Part shown: positions 1-8,290 of the stretch, one piece after another
Layout of the letters: each line of letters begins with the position of its first letter
How positions within the stretch are numbered: position 1 is the stretch's first letter
Assembly (NCBI GenBank): GCA_965140775.1
Contig: OZ223471.1
Span: forward strand, 4,154,001-4,218,000
DNA length: 64,000 bases
Origin: UBA6244 sp965140775
GTDB lineage: Bacteria > Bacteroidota > Bacteroidia > Bacteroidales > F082
Direction: 5' to 3'
Program-made: the position numbers and the translations under genes
The notes under the pieces: model-generated
The model's input: the letters and a program-made list of their open reading frames with translations, nothing else
The model's database searches: none
What the model was told of the DNA's origin: nothing

Positions 1-522
1 GGACAGGTGAAGCTGGACAACCTCTCCCTGTGCGATACCATCGACTATTTCTGGGATTTTGACGACACCTACACCTCAACAGAAGAAAACCCCATCCACC
101 AGTACGAGTACGACTCTGACCCCATCTACAACCTGATGCTCATAGCCACCAACACCTATGGCTGTCCCGACACGCTCATTTACCCCTACGAGCTGCTGTT
201 CACGGGATTGTATGTACCCAATGCCTTTAGTCCCTCGGTGGCGGATCCCACCTTTAACACCTTTAAGCCGGTGGGTATTAACTTAAGTGAGTACAAGCTG
301 GAAGTGTTCAGCTCATGGGGCAATTTGGTCTTTAGCAGTACCCTGCTGGAGAACGGTCAGGTAGCCGAGGGCTGGGATGGCACCTACGAAGGTCAGCCTT
401 TGCCCACGGGCACTTACATCTGGCGCATCACGGCACGCTTTAGCGATGACAGCTACTGGCGCGGCAGCGACAATGGCGACGGCAATTTAGAAACCCACGG
501 AACTGTAACTTTGATCCGATAA
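1..522 (+). CDS. T9SS type B sorting domain protein, 3' end (5' truncated by window)
   Basis: The frame is open from the first base, so this is the last 173 residues of a larger secreted protein. The opening part (FWDFDDTYTS, then a YEYDSDPIYN stretch and a Y-P-Y-E ending) looks like the end of a PKD-type Ig fold. It is followed by the gliding-motility-associated C-terminal domain: PNAFSPS start, LEVFSSWGNLVF, GWDGTYEGQPLPTGTYIWRI, and a final VTLIR. This domain directs export by the type IX secretion system and cell-surface attachment. The next gene, 12 bp downstream, encodes a PorP/SprF-type protein. In this phylum type B cargo is commonly paired with such a partner, so the two are probably one transcription unit. 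The function of the missing upstream part cannot be judged. Confidence 0.9.
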   Translation, partial: GQVKLDNLSLCDTIDYFWDFDDTYTSTEENPIHQYEYDSDPIYNLMLIATNTYGCPDTLIYPYELLFTGLYVPNAFSPSVADPTFNTFKPVGINLSEYKLEVFSSWGNLVFSSTLLENGQVAEGWDGTYEGQPLPTGTYIWRITARFSDDSYWRGSDNGDGNLETHGTVTLIR

Positions 523-534
523 ATCGATCCCAAC

Positions 535-1659
535 ATGAAAAAAGAAAACACCATCAAATCGACATTCGGAATGAATCTGAGCCTCAACCTAAGCCTGAGC
601 CTGAGCCTCAGCCTACTTTTTCTGAGCATCCTGTTTCTTCCCCAAAGGCTCCATGCCCAGGACGTGGACTTTGCCCAGTATTACAACAACCCCACCTATT
701 ACAATCCTGCCAACGTGGGTTTGACCCAGGGGTTAAAAGTAAGGTTGAACTACAAAAAACAGTGGACCGGACTTTATGGCAACTACCACACCTACAGCTT
801 TAGTGCCGACGTGGCCGAGCGCAGTCTGCCCGGTGCAGGAGGAATTGGCGTGATCGCCTCCCAAACCCTGGAAGGGGTGGGCATGTTAAAGACCAACACC
901 TTTGGCTTCTTGCCCTCGGTACGCATCCCCATTGCCCACAACATGATCTTTCAACTGGGCGCACTGGCCTCGGTGGTTACGCAGAGTCTGAACTGGGACA
1001 ACCTGGTTTTTGAAGACCAGCTGGATCCCAGGTGGGGCAACATCGGACCCAGCACCTTTGCCGGTGCCGCCCGCGACAAGGTGAGCTTCCCCGACTTCAG
1101 CTTTGGAGGCATCTTCCAATGGCAGGGCAGGGACGTGGATGGCAAGCTGGGCGTGGCCGTGCACCACATCACCGAGCCCAACCAAAGCTTTTTTGACGTG
1201 GACGCTGCCCTCCCCCGAAAGTTCGTGTACAACCTGGACTTTGTCATCACCATGGGTCAGGAGCAGGGTTACTACCAGAAAAAGCAAGGGTTTAAGCTTA
1301 ATCCCGGCGTGATGGTAGAACACCAGCGCAACATGTTTTTGTACACTTTGGGCACCAACGTGTACATGCAACATGTGTATTTGGGCTTGTGGTACAAAAA
1401 CCAGACCCTGGAATACGACGAGTTCAGCAGCTTCGACGTGATGCTGGGATTGAACATCCCCTTCACGGAGCAATACCGCATGAAACTCATGTACAGCTAC
1501 GAGGTCAACATCAACGCCCGTCAGAGCTTCACCGGCCCCAGCCACGAAATCAGCCTGATCTTCGAGCTGGACGACATCGGCCTGGTGAACAAAGACAAAA
1601 ACTCCTTCATGTTGCCCAGGCCACGGAGTTATAGTCCGATTGAGTGTTCGCCGTTTTAG
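535..1659 (+). CDS. PorP/SprF family type IX secretion system membrane protein
   Basis: 374 residues. An N-terminal signal peptide ends at LHA-Q and is followed by QDVDFAQYYNNPTYYNPANVG, the characteristic opening of PorP/SprF proteins. The remainder is a string of amphipathic beta strands (LGVAVHHITEPNQSF, FKLNPGVMVEHQ, LYLGLWYKNQ, FDVMLGLNIPF, MKLMYSYEVNIN, SHEISLIFEL) expected of an outer-membrane beta barrel. PorP/SprF proteins help export or anchor specific T9SS cargo, and the gene directly follows a type B cargo gene, fitting that role. The signal peptide's hydrophobic core is written by a degenerate hexanucleotide repeat (bases 576-611). ATG 535 is preferred over ATG 571 because it supplies the positively charged n-region (MKKENTIK). 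Confidence 0.88.
   Translation: MKKENTIKSTFGMNLSLNLSLSLSLSLLFLSILFLPQRLHAQDVDFAQYYNNPTYYNPANVGLTQGLKVRLNYKKQWTGLYGNYHTYSFSADVAERSLPGAGGIGVIASQTLEGVGMLKTNTFGFLPSVRIPIAHNMIFQLGALASVVTQSLNWDNLVFEDQLDPRWGNIGPSTFAGAARDKVSFPDFSFGGIFQWQGRDVDGKLGVAVHHITEPNQSFFDVDAALPRKFVYNLDFVITMGQEQGYYQKKQGFKLNPGVMVEHQRNMFLYTLGTNVYMQHVYLGLWYKNQTLEYDEFSSFDVMLGLNIPFTEQYRMKLMYSYEVNINARQSFTGPSHEISLIFELDDIGLVNKDKNSFMLPRPRSYSPIECSPF
576..611 (+). repeat. Hexanucleotide microsatellite inside the PorP/SprF signal peptide
   Basis: Six successive hexamers of the form CTGAGC (CTGAGC, CTCAAC, CTAAGC, CTGAGC, CTGAGC, CTCAGC) encode alternating Leu-Ser/Asn residues of the leader. Loss or gain of a unit stays in frame and changes only the length of the hydrophobic core. 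Confidence 0.85.
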
Positions 1660-1668
1660 AATTATTTT

Positions 1669-1703
1669 CCCCCGACAGGGTTTGGAAACTGTCGGGGGTT
1701 TAA
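1669..1703 (+). terminator. Rho-independent terminator after PorP/SprF gene
   Basis: Perfect 10-bp stem CCCCCGACAG (1669-1678) / CTGTCGGGGG (1689-1698) with a 10-nt loop containing TTTGGAAA, followed by TTTAAT. It starts 9 bp after the stop codon. Its shape and loop resemble the palindrome at 20589-20622, so it may also be a copy of a dispersed palindromic element. Confidence 0.7.
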
Positions 1704-1747
1704 TACACCATTTTTTCGGACCTCCGTCCCACAAATGCGAAAGAAAG

Positions 1748-1755
1748 TATCTTTG
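1748..1755 (+). promoter_or_regulatory. Predicted -7 element (TAnnTTTG) of ABC-F gene
   Basis: TATCTTTG, 20 bp before the ATG at 1776. It matches the Bacteroidota -7 consensus TAnnTTTG. No convincing -33 TTG is visible. Confidence 0.55.
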
Positions 1756-1775
1756 CGCCGCACTAAAAATTAATC

Positions 1776-3419
1776 ATGATTTCAGTTGACGGACTTGCAG
1801 TGGAGTTTGGAGGAACGACACTATTCAAAGATATTTCATTTGCCATAAACGAAAAGGACAGAATCGCCCTCATGGGGAAAAACGGAGCAGGCAAATCTAC
1901 CTTGTTAAAAATAATTGCAGGAGAAAAAACACCCACACGTGGAAAAATTTCCGCTCCGAAAGAGGCCGTGATTGCCTACCTGCCTCAACATTTGCTTACC
2001 GAAGACAACCGCACTGTATTCGAAGAGGCAAGCAGGGCTTTTGAAGAAGCATTGCAGATGGGAAAGGAAATTGAAGAACTCAATCTTCAGCTTTCCACCC
2101 GAACCGATTATGAATCACCTGAATATTATGAACTTATCGAGCGTGTTTCCTCTTTAAGTGAAACATTCTACTCCATGCAGGAAATTAATTACGATGCTGA
2201 AGTGGAGAAAATTTTGCTCGGATTGGGCTTTCTCCGATCCGATTTCAACCGCCCCACAGGCGAGTTTAGCGGTGGGTGGCGCATGCGCATCGAACTGGCC
2301 AAAATTCTACTGAAAAAACCCGACCTGCTTTTGTTGGACGAACCCACCAACCACATGGACATCGAATCCATCCAATGGTTTGAGGAATTTTTGATTAACA
2401 GTGCCAAGGCAGTAATCGTGATTTCACACGACCGAGCCTTTGTGGACAACATCACTACCCGCACCATTGAGGTTACCATGGGCAGGATTTACGACTACAA
2501 AGTCAACTATTCCAGCTATCTCCAACTCCGGCTCGAAAGACGGGAACAACAACAAAAGCATTACGACGAACAACAGAAATTCATTGCTGACAACCAGGAG
2601 TTTATCGATCGTTTTAAGGGCACGTATTCCAAAACCAATCAGGTGCAGTCGCGGGTAAAAATGCTCGAAAAACTGGAACCCATCGAAATTGACGAAGTGG
2701 ATACCTCGGCCTTACGTCTGAAATTCCCTCCATCTCCAAGATCAGGCAACTTTCCTGTGATTCTGGATCAGGTTTCCAAAAGCTACGGGGAGCACTTGGT
2801 ATTTTCTAATGCTACCATGCATATTCAACGCGGTGAACGGGTGGCTTTTGTGGGAAAAAACGGCGAAGGAAAATCCACACTGGTGAAATGCCTGATGGGC
2901 GAAACGGATTTCGGCGGCAGCCTCACCATCGGTCACAATACACACATTGGTTATTTTGCTCAGAATGAAGCTTCTCTGTTGGATGAAAATATTACGGTTT
3001 TCGAAACCATCGACGATGTGGCCAAGGGCGAAATCAGGACGAAAATAAAGGATTTGTTGGGGGCTTTTATGTTTGGTGACGATAACTGGAACAAGAAGGT
3101 AAAGGTGCTTTCGGGAGGAGAACGAACACGCCTGGCCATGATAAAATTGTTGCTCGAACCCAAAAACCTCCTCATCCTTGATGAGCCTACCAATCACCTG
3201 GATTTGAGAACGAAAGACATCCTTAAAAGTGCCTTACAGGATTTTGACGGCACCCTGATTCTGGTTTCCCACGACCGTGATTTTTTGGACGGTCTGGTGA
3301 ATAAAGTTTTCGAATTTGGAAACCAACAGGTAAGAGAACATCTGGGCGACATCCATAGTTTTCTGGCACGCAAAAAACTGGACAATCTGCGTGAGTTGGA
3401 ACGAAATGTGAAGAAATAG
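1776..3419 (+). CDS. ABC-F family ATP-binding cassette translation factor
   Basis: 547 residues, two ABC ATPase domains in tandem and no membrane segment, which is the ABC-F pattern. Domain 1 has Walker A GKNGAGKST (about residues 34-42), signature SGGWRMR and Walker B LLLLDEPTNHMD. Domain 2 has GKNGEGKST, LSGGERTRL and LLILDEPTNHLD. The domains are joined by a charged linker (KHYDEQQKFIADNQEF...RFKGTYSKTNQVQSR) corresponding to the P-site tRNA interaction motif. ABC-F proteins bind the ribosomal E site and relieve stalled or antibiotic-bound ribosomes. Whether this one is a housekeeping factor (EttA/Uup/YheS-like) or gives antibiotic protection cannot be told from sequence; the housekeeping setting favours the former. 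Own promoter at 1748; likely monocistronic. Confidence 0.92.
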   Translation: MISVDGLAVEFGGTTLFKDISFAINEKDRIALMGKNGAGKSTLLKIIAGEKTPTRGKISAPKEAVIAYLPQHLLTEDNRTVFEEASRAFEEALQMGKEIEELNLQLSTRTDYESPEYYELIERVSSLSETFYSMQEINYDAEVEKILLGLGFLRSDFNRPTGEFSGGWRMRIELAKILLKKPDLLLLDEPTNHMDIESIQWFEEFLINSAKAVIVISHDRAFVDNITTRTIEVTMGRIYDYKVNYSSYLQLRLERREQQQKHYDEQQKFIADNQEFIDRFKGTYSKTNQVQSRVKMLEKLEPIEIDEVDTSALRLKFPPSPRSGNFPVILDQVSKSYGEHLVFSNATMHIQRGERVAFVGKNGEGKSTLVKCLMGETDFGGSLTIGHNTHIGYFAQNEASLLDENITVFETIDDVAKGEIRTKIKDLLGAFMFGDDNWNKKVKVLSGGERTRLAMIKLLLEPKNLLILDEPTNHLDLRTKDILKSALQDFDGTLILVSHDRDFLDGLVNKVFEFGNQQVREHLGDIHSFLARKKLDNLRELERNVKK

Positions 3420-3466
3420 GTGGTTAGCTTTTAAGCTGAATATTTGACATAAAAGCTCCCGGTCTC

Positions 3467-4624
3467 CTATTCAAAGCTGAGGGTAATGTTCAGAATTTCA
3501 GGCCGGGAGTTGGTTCGAACGGGAGGCCCCCAAACACCGATGCCCGAAGAAACCAAAATGTGGGTGTCTTCCTTTTTCAGCAAACCTTTTCCGTTTTCAA
3601 AAACCAGGTTGGTAATCACGTTAAATGGCCATAATTGCCCGTGATGGGTATGTCCGGAAAGCTGAAGGTCCACACCTGCTTCCACTGCCTGATTCAATCC
3701 AATGGGCTGGTGGTCAAGTAATATCACAGGATAACTGAGATCAACTCCCTCCATGATTTCTGCCAATTCCTTGCGTTTGAATCCCGAAAACTGCCTTTTG
3801 GTAAGGTCTTCACGTCCAACCACATAAAAGCTATTGTCGATAAGCATCGCCGTGTCGTTGAGCAATTGGATGTTGTGCTCGGTGAGGTATTTTTTTGCCT
3901 TGTTCACCCCTCCGATGTACTCATGATTTCCGGTAACGGCAAACACGCCGTATTTTGCCTTGAGTTTTATCAACAATTCGCCCACGTTGGAATGAATAAC
4001 AGGTGCAATATCTTCATCAATGATATCACCCGGAATGAGGATGATGTCGGGATTGAGGTCATTCACCTTGTTTACAATGTCCTTCAGGTGACGTTTCTCG
4101 ATGATGGTTCCCAAATGAACATCCGAAAAGGCGACGATACGAAGAGATTTTAGCATGCCGGCATGTTTTCCAACAGGTATCTGATAATTTTTTACCACCG
4201 GTATCCAGGTGTTGATATGTCCGATCAACACTACTACAAATGTGATAGCCACAACGATGATGGACAAGTTCCACCTTACCTTCATGGGATTTTCCGTTAA
4301 AAAGGCCGGAAAAAAGTGAAAGAGTTTGTCGAGACCTCTAAATATATCAATTACAGCCAATTGCAAGACGAGATATACCATAATGGCCAGCCAGAAGGAG
4401 CCAATCCAGATAAGTATCGTGCTGACCGTGTTTACCGAAATGCGCTCGGTAAAACGTCCCACCAAGAAGGCTGAAGCCAGGAATACAATTCCCCAAATGA
4501 GTATTTTCCGCCACATGGGATGACCCGAAGTCAGGGGAAGTCCATTTTTAATGATGTAGTAGTTGAGCAGTGAGTAAAGGCTCAGGATAATGGTAACGAC
4601 GATGATAAAAATAAAGTTTTTCAT
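3467..4624 (-). CDS. Membrane-anchored metallophosphoesterase (YaeI-like)
   Basis: 385 residues. The first ~150 carry four hydrophobic segments (FIFIIVVTIILSLYSLL, ILIWGIVFLASAFLVG, ILIWIGSFWLAIMVYLVLQLAVI, LSIIVVAITFVVVLIGHI). The catalytic domain follows, with the di-metal motifs in order: FSDVHLG, PGDIIDED, TGNHEY, LLDHQP and LSGHTHHGQLWP. This is the calcineurin-like phosphoesterase fold. The relatives I recall (YaeI/YkuE type) act on lipid-linked or cyclic phosphodiesters; the substrate here is unknown. It lies 9 bp downstream of the SDR gene on the same strand, so the two are probably co-transcribed. It converges on the ABC-F gene across a 47-bp gap. Confidence 0.88.
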   Translation of the reverse strand: MKNFIFIIVVTIILSLYSLLNYYIIKNGLPLTSGHPMWRKILIWGIVFLASAFLVGRFTERISVNTVSTILIWIGSFWLAIMVYLVLQLAVIDIFRGLDKLFHFFPAFLTENPMKVRWNLSIIVVAITFVVVLIGHINTWIPVVKNYQIPVGKHAGMLKSLRIVAFSDVHLGTIIEKRHLKDIVNKVNDLNPDIILIPGDIIDEDIAPVIHSNVGELLIKLKAKYGVFAVTGNHEYIGGVNKAKKYLTEHNIQLLNDTAMLIDNSFYVVGREDLTKRQFSGFKRKELAEIMEGVDLSYPVILLDHQPIGLNQAVEAGVDLQLSGHTHHGQLWPFNVITNLVFENGKGLLKKEDTHILVSSGIGVWGPPVRTNSRPEILNITLSFE

Positions 4625-4633
4625 GGGCTAAAA

Positions 4634-5401
4634 TTAAAAACTGTTGATGGTGAATCCCCCGTCCACGGTAAGGCATTGTCCGGTAACGTAGGATGAGGCC
4701 GGCATACACAAAAAGGCCACCACACGGGCTACTTCAGCCGGTTCGGCGATTCGCTTCATGGGTGTTTTTTCCAGAATTTCATCGAGATAGGCTTTGTTTT
4801 CAAAGAGTTTTTCCACCAATGGTGTTTTTGTGTACCAAGGGGCAACGGCATTCACCCGAATGTGATCGGGTGTCCACTCAACGGCCAGATTTCGGGTAAG
4901 TTGCAGCAGCGCGGCTTTGGTCATGCCATAGGGTGCTCCCGTTCGGATGTGTGTGAGTCCGGCTACCGAAAGCACGTTGGCAATAACGCCTTCTCCGGAG
5001 GCTTTTAATAAAGGATACAAGGCTTGGCTCAGAGCAAAATTGCTGTGCAGGTTGGTTTGCATGATGTGGTTGTATTCGTCAAACTGATATTCGGCCACTT
5101 TTTTGCGGATGTTGGTGCCCACGTTATTTACCAGAATATCCAGCTTACCTGACTGATTCACAAAGTCTACCAGCTTTTCACGTCCGGCTGTCGTTGAAAC
5201 ATCTGCTACCACTCCTGAAGCAATAGGTCCCACAACATTTAGTTTCTGCACGGTATCGGTCACGTCCTGTTGATTTCGGGAAACAATGATCACCTTTGCT
5301 CCGAGTGATGTCATTTCTTCCGCAATGGCCAGCCCAATTCCTTTGGTACTTCCCGTGATAAGCGCTGTTTTACCCGTCAGCAGCCAATGATTCTCTTTCA
5401 T
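4634..5401 (-). CDS. SDR family oxidoreductase (tropinone-reductase-like)
   Basis: 255 residues, the usual length of a classical short-chain dehydrogenase. Visible motifs: the dinucleotide-binding TGSTKGIG near the N-terminus, NNVGTN in the middle, the catalytic Ser in LSVAGLTH, Tyr-xxx-Lys in YGMTK, and a C-terminal VTGQCLTVDGG. The opening WLLTGKTALITG and the pattern FALSQALYPLLKASG resemble the tropinone-reductase-like group, whose members reduce carbonyl groups with NADPH. The true substrate cannot be inferred. It is first in a two-gene unit with the phosphoesterase and diverges from the DUF6873 gene. Confidence 0.9.
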   Translation of the reverse strand: MKENHWLLTGKTALITGSTKGIGLAIAEEMTSLGAKVIIVSRNQQDVTDTVQKLNVVGPIASGVVADVSTTAGREKLVDFVNQSGKLDILVNNVGTNIRKKVAEYQFDEYNHIMQTNLHSNFALSQALYPLLKASGEGVIANVLSVAGLTHIRTGAPYGMTKAALLQLTRNLAVEWTPDHIRVNAVAPWYTKTPLVEKLFENKAYLDEILEKTPMKRIAEPAEVARVVAFLCMPASSYVTGQCLTVDGGFTINSF

Positions 5402-5448
5402 GATAATATATTATTGCGCTGCAAAAGTGTCGAAAATTTCGGATTGAC

Positions 5449-5456
5449 TACCTTTG
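5449..5456 (+). promoter_or_regulatory. Predicted -7 element of DUF6873 gene
   Basis: TACCTTTG. It overlaps the furthest-upstream possible start codon (TTG 5454), which argues that translation begins further in, at GTG 5469. Confidence 0.55.
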
Positions 5457-5468
5457 AAGAAAAAATTT

Positions 5469-6155
5469 GTGAAAGTAATCGTATCTGCGTCCGTCCCGAA
5501 ACTTGCGTTAACACAGCTCGAAAAGCAGTTTGATGTTGTACTTTTTCATACCGAAGGCCTTACTTATCCGGCCATTTCCGATCACCCGGATGTGTTTTTG
5601 TCTCCGATGGAAAACGGCTTTATTGGGGCACCCAACCTTCCCGAAAAGATAACTAATGGCTTTCGGGATGCCGGAATTGAATGGATAGAAGGAAAATATC
5701 CTGTTGGCATGAAGTATCCTGAAAGTGCAAGGTACAATGCCGTTATCACGGAAAGTTTTATTATACATCAGCATCAGTTTACCGACCCTTTCCTGCTTCA
5801 TTTTCATAAGGAGAAAACACAGATTCGTGTAAATCAAGCCTATACAAGATGCAACTTACTTCCTTTGCGCAACAATTGTTTTATCACCTCCGACAAGGGA
5901 ATCGAAAAAGCATTGGTAGATCACGGATTGAAAGCGCATTACGTAAATCCTCAAGGCATTCTGCTCCCGGGCTTTCAACATGGCTTTTTTGGTGGCACCT
6001 GCGGAATTGCAGGCAATACGGTCTACTTTCTTGGCCACCTCCAACATCACCCGCAGGGAAAATCCATTCGGGCGTGGTTTGAAGCGCTGGAATATGACAT
6101 CTGTTATTTGTATGATGGTCCATTATTTGACGGAGGGAGTTTGTTTTTTGTTTGA
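5469..6155 (+). CDS. DUF6873 family GME-fold protein
   Basis: 228 residues if started at GTG 5469 (MKVIVSASVPK); a TTG at 5454 would add five residues but lies inside the -7 box. The sequence has the features I associate with the DUF6873 group of the guanidine-modifying-enzyme (GME) fold: VNQAYTRCNLLPL, NCFITSDKGIEKAL, and a C-terminal PGFQHGFFGGTCG followed by VYFLGHLQHHPQG. The GME superfamily includes arginine and agmatine deiminases and amidinotransferases. The conserved HGFFGGTCG carries a His and a Cys that could be catalytic. No reaction has been assigned as far as I know. It stands alone between the divergent SDR unit and aspS. Confidence 0.75.
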   Translation: MKVIVSASVPKLALTQLEKQFDVVLFHTEGLTYPAISDHPDVFLSPMENGFIGAPNLPEKITNGFRDAGIEWIEGKYPVGMKYPESARYNAVITESFIIHQHQFTDPFLLHFHKEKTQIRVNQAYTRCNLLPLRNNCFITSDKGIEKALVDHGLKAHYVNPQGILLPGFQHGFFGGTCGIAGNTVYFLGHLQHHPQGKSIRAWFEALEYDICYLYDGPLFDGGSLFFV

Positions 6156-6180
6156 TGGTGGTGGTTGGCCTTTGAATAAT

Positions 6181-6285
6181 TCAATGGACATGTTGGCGAT
6201 GTTGCTCACAAAGTTTCGCCAACCGCGTAAAAACCAGGCGATGTTTGTGTCGTACATGGCTCTATTTAACGGTAAAAAACAATGA
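6181..6285 (+). pseudogene. Possible transposase N-terminal remnant
   Basis: ATG 6181 opens a 34-codon frame reading MDMLAMLLTKFRQPRKNQ then AMFVSYMALFNGKKQ and a stop. The pattern LLTKFRQPRKN...FNGKK is like the first residues of some DDE transposases of this phylum, as I remember them. There is no downstream continuation and no inverted repeats were found. It sits in the 228-bp gap before aspS, and could equally be chance. Confidence 0.2.
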
Positions 6286-6383
6286 TCTGATTTCCCTTTC
6301 GCCATGCCATCAATTTTCTTAATTTCGCAGCCTGAATTTTAGCCTACGGGCATTATCATTACCGATACTTAAAAAGATATAGC

Positions 6384-8144
6384 ATGTTACGGACACATAC
6401 CTGCGGAGCGCTTACCATTGCTGATGTAAACAAACAAGTTACCCTTTCGGGATGGGTGCAAAAAACCCGCGATAAGGGAGGCCTGATCTGGATCGATTTG
6501 CGCGACCGCTATGGCATTACCCAATTGGTGATGGAAGAAGGACGCTCGGCGGCAGATGTTATTGAGGTGGCCCGAACCCTGGGTCGCGAATTCGTGATAA
6601 CCGTGCAAGGTACCGTGATTGAACGTGTGTCGAAAAACCCCAAAATGGCCACGGGCGATATCGAAATCGATGTTACTTCCATCAAATTGCTCAACAAATC
6701 AAAAACGCCTCCCTTTACCATCGAAGACAAAACCGATGGCGGTGAGGAGTTAAGAATGAAATACCGTTACCTTGACTTGCGTCGTAATCCACTAAAAGAC
6801 AGCCTGATGCTACGTCACAAGCTTTCTTTGGAAACGCGTAAATACCTCGACAGCCAATTGTTTGTCGAAATAGAAACCCCTTACCTCATCAAATCCACTC
6901 CCGAAGGTGCCCGCGACTTTGTAGTGCCTTCGCGCATGAATGAGGGTCAGTTTTACGCCTTGCCACAGTCGCCCCAAACTTTCAAGCAATTGTTGATGGT
7001 GGCCGGATACGACCGATATTATCAGGTGGTTAAGTGCTTTCGTGATGAAGACCTGCGCGCCGACCGCCAGCCCGAATTTACCCAAATTGATTGCGAAATG
7101 GCTTTCGTGGAACAGGAAGATATCCTGAACACCTTCGAAGGTCTGATCAAATATTTGTTTCAAGAAGTAAAGGGCGTGGACATCGAAAAAATGCCCCGCA
7201 TGACCTACGACGAAGCCATGAAATTATATGGTTCCGACAAGCCTGATTTGCGTTTCGACATGCAATTCGTCGAAATCAACGAACTGGTAAAAGACAAAGG
7301 TTTTTCCATTTTTGATGAGGCCGAACTGGTGGTGGGATTCAACGCTACCGGTTGTGCCGAGTTCACCCGCAAACAACTGGATGCCCTCACCGATTTGGTA
7401 CGCAAACCACAAGTGGGTGCCAAAGGGTTGGTTTATGTAAAATACAATGCTGATGGTACTTTTAAGTCGTCGGTTGACAAATTTTATGGAGAGGAAGAAC
7501 TTAAAACCTGGGCCGAAAAAATGAAAGCCCAACCCGGCGACCTCATGCTGGTGCTTTCAGGCGAAGCCGAAAAAGTTCGCAAGCAATTGAATGTGTTGCG
7601 TTTACATATGGGCGATTTGCTTGGTTTAAAAGATCCGTTCAACTACAAGCCCCTTTGGGTAGTTGATTTCCCCTTGTTGGAGTGGGACGAAGAAAGCCAA
7701 CGGTACCATGCCATGCACCATCCTTTTACTTCGCCCAAACCTCAGGATATTGCCCTGCTGGAAACCGATCCCGGAGCAGTGCGTGCCAACGCCTACGACT
7801 TTGTAATCAACGGAGTTGAAATTGGTGGCGGTTCCATTCGTATCCACGACCGCGACTTGCAAAAGCTGATGTTCAAGCATCTTGGTTTTTCTGACGAACA
7901 AGCTCAGGATCAGTTTGGTTTCCTCATGAATGCCTTCGAATATGGTGCCCCTCCTCATGGTGGTATTGCCTTCGGCTTCGACCGCCTGGCGGCTTTATTT
8001 GGCGGACAGGATTCCATCCGCGATTTTATCGCTTTCCCCAAAAACAACAATGGCCGCGACGTGATGATTGATAGCCCAAGCGTTATTGCCAAGGAGCAGT
8101 TGGATGAACTGAGATTGAAAGTGGTGATACCAAAAAAGGAGTAA
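6384..8144 (+). CDS. aspS: Aspartyl-tRNA synthetase
   Basis: 586 residues, the length of bacterial-type AspRS. An N-terminal OB-fold anticodon-binding domain (VTLSGWVQKTRDKGGLIWIDLRDR) is followed by the class II core: motif 2 FRDEDLRADRQPEFTQID, a bacterial insertion (GAD) domain in the middle, and motif 3 GIAFGFDRLAALFGG near the end. HPFTSPK is also present. It charges tRNA-Asp with aspartate in the cytoplasm. ATG 6384 begins MLRTHTCG, the canonical AspRS start. A weak -7-like TAATTTCG lies at 6320-6327. A terminator follows the stop codon, so it is probably monocistronic. Confidence 0.97.
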   Translation: MLRTHTCGALTIADVNKQVTLSGWVQKTRDKGGLIWIDLRDRYGITQLVMEEGRSAADVIEVARTLGREFVITVQGTVIERVSKNPKMATGDIEIDVTSIKLLNKSKTPPFTIEDKTDGGEELRMKYRYLDLRRNPLKDSLMLRHKLSLETRKYLDSQLFVEIETPYLIKSTPEGARDFVVPSRMNEGQFYALPQSPQTFKQLLMVAGYDRYYQVVKCFRDEDLRADRQPEFTQIDCEMAFVEQEDILNTFEGLIKYLFQEVKGVDIEKMPRMTYDEAMKLYGSDKPDLRFDMQFVEINELVKDKGFSIFDEAELVVGFNATGCAEFTRKQLDALTDLVRKPQVGAKGLVYVKYNADGTFKSSVDKFYGEEELKTWAEKMKAQPGDLMLVLSGEAEKVRKQLNVLRLHMGDLLGLKDPFNYKPLWVVDFPLLEWDEESQRYHAMHHPFTSPKPQDIALLETDPGAVRANAYDFVINGVEIGGGSIRIHDRDLQKLMFKHLGFSDEQAQDQFGFLMNAFEYGAPPHGGIAFGFDRLAALFGGQDSIRDFIAFPKNNNGRDVMIDSPSVIAKEQLDELRLKVVIPKKE

Positions 8145-8166
8145 ACCAGCAGTCCCATTAAATATT

Positions 8167-8206
8167 AAACCACTTTTCAGCATGACGGAAGGTGGTTTTT
8201 TGGTTT
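8167..8206 (+). terminator. Rho-independent terminator of aspS
   Basis: Stem AAACCACTTT (8167-8176) / AAGGTGGTTT (8189-8198), with one G-T pair, followed by TTTTTTGG. It lies 22 bp after the aspS stop. Confidence 0.7.
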
Positions 8207-8290
8207 TTAAATTTTAATAATTGATTGAAAATCGCAGAAATAATATTTTGTTTGAGGAGAAAATGCTTGCTTGGAATGTCTGTTTGGTTG

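Noticed and set aside
886..1734. 282-codon minus-strand frame
   Set aside because: Antisense to the PorP/SprF gene, no recognisable domain, low-complexity His/Val-rich product; a shadow of codon bias.
3426..3437. Terminator AGCTTTTAAGCT between convergent genes
   Set aside because: Short AT-rich palindrome without T-run; alternative pairings are equally good.
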